Source of the DNA: Candidatus Barnesiella excrementigallinarum
GTDB taxonomy: Bacteria; Bacteroidota; Bacteroidia; Bacteroidales; Barnesiellaceae
Direction: 5' to 3'
NCBI GenBank assembly: GCA_019114445.1
Contig: DXFL01000023.1
Span: 62,001 to 126,000, forward strand
Length of the DNA: 64,000 nt
Position 1 is the first letter of the stretch; each line of letters opens with the position of its first letter. A program made the translations under genes and the position numbers. Of the stretch, positions 57,736-64,000 are shown one piece after another. The notes under the pieces were generated by a model. It worked only from the letters and a program-made list of their open reading frames with translations. It did no database searches and was not told where the DNA came from.

Positions 57736-59307
57736 TTATTCGTTAATAGGATACTCGTTCAAAATAGGGTCGTCATACTTTATTTGCAAGCGTTTCAGCT
57801 CTTTCATCAAATCCGAGGTAACCTGTTCCGTACCCTCTTGTCCGAAAATGTTGTGCATTTCGTACGGATCGTTTTGCAAATCGTACAATTCCCACTCATC
57901 TATGTCGTTATAGAAGTGAATCAATTTATAACGATCGGTTCTCACGCCATAGTGACGTTTTACCATGTGCTCTGCCGGGAACTCATAAAAATGATAATAC
58001 ATCGAGGTTCTCCAATCGGCAGGATTCTCGCCCTTCAACAGAGGTAATAACGATTCGCCTTGAATATCGTCGGGAACCTGAACCCCAGCTATTTCGAGGA
58101 ATGTAGGTGCATAGTCGATATTCTGTACCATTTGGGTAATATCGCCTCGGCGGTCGAACCCTTTGGGCAGACGCATAATCAACGGCGTATGCATCGATTC
58201 CTCGTACATGAACCGCTTGTCGAACCAACCATGTTCACCCATATAGAAACCTTGATCCGAGGTATATACCACGAGTGTATTGTCGAGCAAGCCCTCTTTT
58301 TCCAAGTAGTCCAACACGCGGCCTACGTTATCGTCGAGCGATTTTACAGTCTTGGCATAATCGCGCATATAACGCTGATATTTCCAACGCACCAAATCCT
58401 CGCCTTGCAGATTATCTTTGTAGAATTTGTCGATAATAGGAGTATAGAATCGATCCCAAGCAGCCTTTTGCGCCGAATCCATACGACAATAGAACTGTTC
58501 GTACAACGACTTCAACCGGCTATCCTTGTCGGGACGTAACATTTTCAAATCGTAAATTAAATCCATATCCTTGGCAATACTCATTTCTTGCGAGGCAGCA
58601 GCCACACGCCCTTCGTAAGTGTCGAAGAAATTGTCGGGCATGGCAAACTCTTTATCCTCATACAAAGCCAAGTCGCAAGTATCGGCCATCCAGTTACGAT
58701 GAATAGCCTTATGATGAATAAACAAACAGAACGGTTTGCTGCGGTCGCGCTTGTTTTGAATCCAATTGATACTTTCATCGGTAATAATGTTGGTCACATA
58801 GCCTTGTTTGCGTACCGTATCGTTCGTTTGAGTAATGAAATCGGGGTTATAATAATCGCCTTGTTCCGGCAAGATTTCCCAAAAATCGAATCCCGTAGGC
58901 AATGTTTCGAGATGCCACTTACCTACAATTGCAGTTTGATAACCAGCCTGCTGCAACAGTTTTGGCATGGTCTGTTGTGAGCCGTCGAATTTACAAGTCG
59001 TATTATCGGTAAATCCATTTTTGTGACTGAATTTCCCTGTCAACATACAAGCCCGGCTGGGACCGCTCAACGAATTGGTAACAAAACTGTTGGTAAATCG
59101 CACACCATCACGGGCTATGCGATCGAGATTGGGTGTTTCGATATAACGAGTATCATAACAGCTCAACATCTGAGCCGTATGATCATCGGTCATGATGTAA
59201 ACGATATTCAAGGGTTTCTGCGCATCTTTATTCTGGCAAGAAGTTAGCCCCCCCAATACCGAAAAAGAAGCCACAGTATAAATTAAATTAGTCTCTATCG
59301 ATTTCAT
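57736..59307 (-). CDS. N-acetylglucosamine-6-sulfatase-like S1 sulfatase
   Basis: A 523-residue lipoprotein (LTSC, Cys at 24). The signature S81-G-P-S-R85 with Ser to be converted to formylglycine is in NSLSGPSRACMLTGKF, and Asp/His metal ligands follow (IMTDDH). The overall pattern, including KWHLETLPTGFDFWEILPEQ and QGFYMGEHGWFDKRFMYEES, matches the S1_11 group, in which GlcNAc-6-sulfatases are known. The assignment is by family resemblance, not by measured activity. Two promoter-like repeats lie just upstream. It precedes the GH20 gene by 11 bp. Confidence 0.9.
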   Translation of the reverse strand: MKSIETNLIYTVASFSVLGGLTSCQNKDAQKPLNIVYIMTDDHTAQMLSCYDTRYIETPNLDRIARDGVRFTNSFVTNSLSGPSRACMLTGKFSHKNGFTDNTTCKFDGSQQTMPKLLQQAGYQTAIVGKWHLETLPTGFDFWEILPEQGDYYNPDFITQTNDTVRKQGYVTNIITDESINWIQNKRDRSKPFCLFIHHKAIHRNWMADTCDLALYEDKEFAMPDNFFDTYEGRVAAASQEMSIAKDMDLIYDLKMLRPDKDSRLKSLYEQFYCRMDSAQKAAWDRFYTPIIDKFYKDNLQGEDLVRWKYQRYMRDYAKTVKSLDDNVGRVLDYLEKEGLLDNTLVVYTSDQGFYMGEHGWFDKRFMYEESMHTPLIMRLPKGFDRRGDITQMVQNIDYAPTFLEIAGVQVPDDIQGESLLPLLKGENPADWRTSMYYHFYEFPAEHMVKRHYGVRTDRYKLIHFYNDIDEWELYDLQNDPYEMHNIFGQEGTEQVTSDLMKELKRLQIKYDDPILNEYPINE

Positions 59308-59347
59308 AAATAAGCATTATAACATTGGACAATATCTTCGTGCGTTA

Positions 59348-59355
59348 CAAATATA
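59348..59355 (-). promoter_or_regulatory. -7 element 1 of the sulfatase-GH20 operon
   Basis: TATATTTG on the minus strand, 40 bp before the sulfatase ATG. Confidence 0.6.
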
Positions 59356-59430
59356 GAGAAAGGTAAGTGCAGAGAAAAATGGAAACACAGTTTTCAAATT
59401 TTACTATGCCGAACCGCATCCTATATTCTA

Positions 59431-59438
59431 CAAATATA
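59431..59438 (-). promoter_or_regulatory. -7 element 2 of the sulfatase-GH20 operon
   Basis: TATATTTG on the minus strand in the second copy of the repeat, 123 bp before the ATG. Confidence 0.5.
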
Positions 59439-59655
59439 GAGAAAGGCGTATGCAAAAAAAGACCAAAGAGTTTTTGCAATTTTGCCCCAATATATCCTAT
59501 ATTCCTTCTACACGTAAAAATGGAAAGTGGCATATAGGTTCGTTCTCGAACAATATCCCATGCCGAAAAAATCGGGAGCTTCGATTAACGAATTAAGGAG
59601 ATAAGGAATGGCCCGGAACTACCGAAACCATTCCTTATCACTAATCTTAAAAAAA

Positions 59656-61491
59656 TTAATACCCAAAGTTCTGATCTGCTACGGTCAGGCCGTCATTGGC
59701 ACTTAACTCAGAATGAGGTATAGGCAAATGCAAATTCTTCTTCAAGAAATTCTCGTCGCTAACTTTGTCATAGAAAAATGCATCCTCGCCAAAATAACGG
59801 TCGCGGAAACGTTGATCGGGATTGCTCTTTTGAGCCTCACCATCACAATGTTCGTAAGTAATCTCATGACGGTTTGCGATTTCCAATACTTTCTTCAACG
59901 AAGCAATTCCTCCACGGCGCACCTCGATATACATATCGGGTTCACCAGCCAACTCGAACAAACGTTCGTAGAAAATCTTATCCCGCAATTGATCTTTCGT
60001 CAAACTTGTAGGATAATCGGCCGGTTGAGCGGCAGCCGGAGAAACCGAAGTACGAGCTCGTCTCAACACCTCATTCACATAACCGATCGCCGTACTGGTT
60101 TGGTCGAGCTCATTGTAAACATCGGCCATCAACAACAGGAAGTCGGCATAACGATACATGATAATATTATTGTTACTGTGTTGAGATTCACAATTCATAT
60201 CGGCTTGTTTTTTCCACAAAGGCCATCCTTGATGATCGCCTACTGATGTAGCAAACTGTCTTACAAGATCAACAGGAACGCGCTCTCCTGTGGACTCGTT
60301 CTCTGTATAGAATTGTTCTTGCAAAACGGTCAACTCATCGATAGTAGGATTGGTAGGATCGGCGAGTTGGTCATACGGGATACAAGCTACGGCATCGACT
60401 ACGCGGCTCGTATTTTTCGTCTTATAAGTCTTATACGGATAGGTATAAACCGAATCACTCACATAGTGATAGGACGATCCACCCTTCGCATTGTACCAAC
60501 GGGTTAAGAAAGTTGCATCGTAACGGGGATCTCCCGGATAGGTACCCCGGAACAAGTCGTGGAACGATTTTGTAGCACGAACCCGCTGATATGCAACTCC
60601 TTTGGAGTAATTATCGGCCGCAAAAACCCAATTCAAACGATTAAATGCAGCATCAGACGCAGTTGTAAAGTTCAACTGGAAAATCGATTCCTTAGAGCCA
60701 TTGACATGGTTTACAAACAAATCGGCATAACGTCCTTGAAGCGAATACTTACCATAAACCATATCGCACCAAGTTTTTGCGTCGTTCAAATAGGTGTCTT
60801 TTTGTTCTGCTGTATTTTCGGGATTACAAGACAGTAACCAATTCAATTTTGCCAAATAAGCAGCTACACCGGTCTTGTCGATATAGCCATCGACATGCTC
60901 CCCATTGACCGGCAGATTGTCATACGCATATTTCCAATCGATGAATACTCGATCTATCACATCGGCAAAAGAGCTCTTCGATGTAGCAACAGCATCGTGA
61001 GAAGAGGGAGAAGTACGCAAAGGAACATCGCCCCACATCATCGCCAAATAGTAGTAGCACAATCCCCGAATGAACGAAGCCTGAGCCGTATAATTGGCTT
61101 TCAACTCGTCACTCAACGTGCCGTTTTCCATATTCACGATAAAGGTATTACACTCTTGTATCGTTTTATACAATCCATTCCAAGAAAAAGTGACTACATC
61201 GCCCGAAGTCATTGCATTCAATGAAGCAAAACGATCTTGTTCCGAAGCATTGGTTTGAGCCCACGACAACCCCGATGCACCCACCGAGATTTCATATAGA
61301 CATTGTCCAAAAGCATTGGTTGTAGTCAGATATCCATAGCAGGCATCCAAAGCCTGTTTTGCATACTCTTGATTCTCAAAGATAACCGAGTTATCCAATG
61401 TATATTTGGGATTTTCGTCGAGCCAATCCTCGCACGACGTCATTGCTAAGCCTACAATCCCAATAGCTAATATATATTTTGCAAATTTCAT
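59656..61491 (-). CDS. SusD/RagB family nutrient-binding outer membrane lipoprotein
   Basis: A 611-residue surface lipoprotein (TSC-EDWLDENP, lipid Cys at 20 with an acidic surface-export signal). It is the glycan-binding lid of the SusCD complex. Landmarks are the N-terminal helix NQEYAKQALDACYGYLTT, the TPR-like helices and a late EVRRGGIASLKK region, then the RFRDRYFGEDAFFYDK segment. It is 13 bp downstream of susC and cotranscribed. The bound oligosaccharide is inferred from the enzymes around it. Confidence 0.95.
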   Translation of the reverse strand: MKFAKYILAIGIVGLAMTSCEDWLDENPKYTLDNSVIFENQEYAKQALDACYGYLTTTNAFGQCLYEISVGASGLSWAQTNASEQDRFASLNAMTSGDVVTFSWNGLYKTIQECNTFIVNMENGTLSDELKANYTAQASFIRGLCYYYLAMMWGDVPLRTSPSSHDAVATSKSSFADVIDRVFIDWKYAYDNLPVNGEHVDGYIDKTGVAAYLAKLNWLLSCNPENTAEQKDTYLNDAKTWCDMVYGKYSLQGRYADLFVNHVNGSKESIFQLNFTTASDAAFNRLNWVFAADNYSKGVAYQRVRATKSFHDLFRGTYPGDPRYDATFLTRWYNAKGGSSYHYVSDSVYTYPYKTYKTKNTSRVVDAVACIPYDQLADPTNPTIDELTVLQEQFYTENESTGERVPVDLVRQFATSVGDHQGWPLWKKQADMNCESQHSNNNIIMYRYADFLLLMADVYNELDQTSTAIGYVNEVLRRARTSVSPAAAQPADYPTSLTKDQLRDKIFYERLFELAGEPDMYIEVRRGGIASLKKVLEIANRHEITYEHCDGEAQKSNPDQRFRDRYFGEDAFFYDKVSDENFLKKNLHLPIPHSELSANDGLTVADQNFGY

Positions 61492-61504
61492 AATCTACTC
61501 TCCA

Positions 61505-64000
61505 TTAAAATGAAACATTCAAACCAAATATAAACGAACGGGCACTGGGGAACGAACTCATATCGATACCCGGGCGCAAACCGTCGAATGCAAAGGTATT
61601 AACCTCGGGATCATAACCACTGTAATTGGTGATCAGGAATGCATTTTTCACCGATGCAAACACATTTATCGAATTGAATCCTATTTTCTGCAAAGCCGAT
61701 TTCGGCAAATTGTAAGAGAGAGTTATATCGGTACAACGCAAGAAGCTGGCATCCTCTACATAACGATCCAAAATAGCCGGTGTAGGCAACTTATAGTTTA
61801 CTCTCGGATAGGTGTTCGAGCGATTTTCGGCAGTCCATGCATTTTGCCACGATTCGGTTCTCAAGTTACTACCCGTCAAATTAGGAATAGCTTGGTAGCG
61901 TAAATTGGTGTTGAGCAGGTCTTTACCATATACTCCATTAAATTGAGCCGAGAGAGTTAAACCGCGCCAAGTAAAACTGGTGTGGAATCCATAGGTGAAA
62001 TCGGGATTGGGGTCACCGATAATCACGCGGTCGTCGGTATTGATTATATCATCTCCATTTTGGTCGATGATTTTAATATCACCGGCTTGCGGCGCACCAC
62101 CCGTACTCAAATCTTGTTTCACATTATAAGAACCTCCGTTTGCAGGCAAATCTTCTTCTTGGACGATTCCATCGGTTTGGTAACCAATAAACAGACCGGG
62201 AGCATGATCTACCCAGAACAAGTTGGCATTACCGAAGTGGTTACCCAGTGTATTACCTTCATAAGCCACGATGTCCTCGTAAATACCGAAGTTTCCTCTC
62301 GCAACACCCAAATTTTTAATCTTCGGATCGTTTTTACCGATGTTACCACCGAATGTCCACGTAAAGTCTTTCGTTTGGATAATATCGGCTTCGAGGCTGA
62401 ATTCTACACCTCGGTTCAACATATTACCCGAGTTATAATAGATGGTGGGGAATCCGACGGAAGGCGGTAATATTCTGGAAATCAACAGGTCTTTGGTCTC
62501 TTTGTTATAAAAGTCCAACGAACCTCTGAACCGGTTTTTCACCACGCCAAAGTCGAGACCTACGTTCCACGACTCGGTCGTTTCCCAAGTCAAACCTTCG
62601 TTCTGCAATTTATTTACAGCCATTGCCAATTCTCTGTCGCCGGTAGCAGTTGCATAGTCGATAATTTGACTATAATTGGAGAAGCTGCTATACGGATCGA
62701 TGGCCGAGTTACCGGTTTGTCCGTAACCTACTCTCAGTTTCAACTGGTCGAGCCATTGTACATTATCTTTGATAAAGTTTTCTTGTTCCATACGCCAAGC
62801 CAACGAGAACGAGGGGAAGTAAGCCCAACGATGACCGCGGGCAAAGCGGCTCGAACCATCGGCACGGAACGAAGCCGTAGCCAGATAACGGCCTTCGAGG
62901 AACGAGAGGTTCACACGACCCAAATAAGACATCAATTGATAGTCTCGTTGTACCGGTTCAGAAATCACCTGATTACTAGCTAAATGCATACCATCAATAC
63001 CAAAGCTCAAATTGGAGAAATCACGACCGGTCATGATGTTATTCAAATAATTATAATCATCATACGTTACCGCACCGGTTACGTCCAAATCGAGGATATG
63101 TCCAAAGGTTTGGTGGTAGTTCAACATATTTTCTACCGTGATATTATATTGTCTCAAATCGGTTACACCCAAATAACCATTGTCGTTGTTTCCGCGGAAA
63201 GTCTCCAAGCCGAACCAACGGGAACGATTTTCGTCCCTTAAATTACCTCCGGTACGCAAGCTATAAGTAAGACCTTTCCATATTTTCCATTTCAAATCCA
63301 TCGAAGCACGGAAGGCATTTTCACTCGTTTGGTCGTCATAATCGTTCAACCAACTGAATACCGTAATTCTCTTTTCAAAAGCATCGGTTCCACTGCTCAA
63401 CGAGGGGTCGTCTGCCGGATATTCAAACGGTTGCGAAGTAATAGCCGTTACCGAAACCGAACCTTGTGCACCACCCGTGGTAGTACTACCCGACATCATG
63501 TCGTTTTGTTTCAACGAACCGCTCAACGACAAATCTACCGATACTTTGCTCGACAAATCCATCGACAAGTTGGCACGCAAGTCACCTTGTTTCAAACCGG
63601 TTTGTTTTACAATACCATTGATATCCTTGAACGAAGCCGATACAAAGTAGCGTACCTTATCGCCACCACCGTTCACCGATACCGAGTAACTTTGCGAGAA
63701 TGCCGAGCGATAAATTTCACGTTGCCAATCGCGTTCCAACAATACACGATAAGACAACGGATCGGTGGCATCGTATTTTCCACCCGAGAAGATATAACGT
63801 ACCTCGTTGCCTTCTTTGAAGAACTGGCGATCATCGGGACCGGCTTGTGCATTGCGATAATCGGCATAATCGCTCAAATTCAACATATCGTACAACCGGG
63901 TAGCATTGGCCACCGTAAAGTTGGCATTTACATTTACACGAGCTTTACCACTCTTACCTTTCTTGGTGGTAATTAAGATAACACCGTTGGCACCACGCGA
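61505..64000 (-). CDS. SusC/RagA TonB-dependent glycan transporter (5' end outside window)
   Basis: Outer-membrane importer that opens under TonB drive and carries bound oligosaccharide to the periplasm. The frame stays open to base 64000; the residues there, SRGANGVILITTKKGKSG, belong to the plug domain of SusC-type receptors. So the signal peptide, CarboxypepD-like domain and TonB box lie beyond the edge. About 831 residues are seen. The C-terminus ends in FGLNVSF with a terminal Phe, as for barrels. It forms the susC-susD pair with the next gene. Confidence 0.95.
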   Translation of the reverse strand, partial: SRGANGVILITTKKGKSGKARVNVNANFTVANATRLYDMLNLSDYADYRNAQAGPDDRQFFKEGNEVRYIFSGGKYDATDPLSYRVLLERDWQREIYRSAFSQSYSVSVNGGGDKVRYFVSASFKDINGIVKQTGLKQGDLRANLSMDLSSKVSVDLSLSGSLKQNDMMSGSTTTGGAQGSVSVTAITSQPFEYPADDPSLSSGTDAFEKRITVFSWLNDYDDQTSENAFRASMDLKWKIWKGLTYSLRTGGNLRDENRSRWFGLETFRGNNDNGYLGVTDLRQYNITVENMLNYHQTFGHILDLDVTGAVTYDDYNYLNNIMTGRDFSNLSFGIDGMHLASNQVISEPVQRDYQLMSYLGRVNLSFLEGRYLATASFRADGSSRFARGHRWAYFPSFSLAWRMEQENFIKDNVQWLDQLKLRVGYGQTGNSAIDPYSSFSNYSQIIDYATATGDRELAMAVNKLQNEGLTWETTESWNVGLDFGVVKNRFRGSLDFYNKETKDLLISRILPPSVGFPTIYYNSGNMLNRGVEFSLEADIIQTKDFTWTFGGNIGKNDPKIKNLGVARGNFGIYEDIVAYEGNTLGNHFGNANLFWVDHAPGLFIGYQTDGIVQEEDLPANGGSYNVKQDLSTGGAPQAGDIKIIDQNGDDIINTDDRVIIGDPNPDFTYGFHTSFTWRGLTLSAQFNGVYGKDLLNTNLRYQAIPNLTGSNLRTESWQNAWTAENRSNTYPRVNYKLPTPAILDRYVEDASFLRCTDITLSYNLPKSALQKIGFNSINVFASVKNAFLITNYSGYDPEVNTFAFDGLRPGIDMSSFPSARSFIFGLNVSF

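Larger units (their letters stand above)
59308..59655. repeat. Duplicated promoter region between susD and the sulfatase
   Basis: 348 bp with no gene. A 17-bp direct repeat, ACAAATATAGAGAAAGG, occurs at 59347 and 59430, 83 bp apart, and similarity continues loosely for about 40 bp. Each repeat carries TATATTTG on the minus strand. A short repeat TCCTATATTC also occurs at 59419 and 59495. Confidence 0.65.

Overview
The window looks like chromosomal DNA of a gut-type Bacteroidales bacterium. The evidence is SusC/SusD-type uptake genes, many lipoproteins with acidic residues after the lipidated Cys, Bacteroidetes-only families (DUF4493, PCMD, DUF4923), and a recurrent -7 promoter element TAnnTTTG. 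That element sits just ahead of many start codons and both tRNAs, sometimes with TTTG or CTTG 19-20 bp upstream. The genus cannot be fixed from the sequence; Barnesiella or a relative is a guess. All promoter, terminator and family calls are by eye.

1-4.4 kb: two adjacent ECF sigma-factor operons. The first pairs a sigma factor (cut by the window edge) with an unusual protein that combines an anti-sigma-like N-terminus, one inner-membrane helix, a long linker and an outer-membrane-type beta-barrel. The second has a sigma factor, a single-TM putative anti-sigma, a small secreted protein and a beta-barrel protein. 4.5-10.9 kb: housekeeping and accessory genes, namely nhaC, DUF2007, a tRNA-dihydrouridine synthase, a class A beta-lactamase, grpE-dnaJ and a small lipoprotein.

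10.9-13.5 kb: an AT-rich, probably acquired type II restriction-modification pair. 13.5-28.3 kb: mostly core genes, namely an acyltransferase, a Crp/Fnr regulator, ispE, dnaB followed by an uncatalogued 55-residue membrane protein and a structured non-coding stretch, mltG, tRNA-Ser(GCU), an OprP-type porin, a MalY/PatB-type enzyme, valS, two secreted proteins and ugd.

28.4-37.8 kb: a tightly packed six-gene operon of surface lipoproteins and two paralogous beta-barrels (DUF4493, DUF4493, DUF4493-PCMD, barrel, barrel, PCMD). No function is known to me. It is the best candidate here for an undescribed multi-component envelope system.

37.9-43.4 kb: lgt, ddh (direct diaminopimelate route), a TonB-dependent-receptor-like outer membrane protein and a dihydrofolate-reductase-like protein. 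43.9-64 kb: two convergent glycan-degradation loci separated by tRNA-Ala(GGC). The plus-strand cassette encodes GH16, GH50-like and GH2-like enzymes. The minus-strand polysaccharide utilisation locus (PUL) runs susC (cut by the window edge)-susD-sulfatase-GH20-sulfatase-GH2 beta-galactosidase. Together the enzymes suggest attack on a sulfated galactose/N-acetylglucosamine glycan such as keratan sulfate or sulfated mucin O-glycans, while GH16 plus GH50 is a pairing better known from agar degradation.
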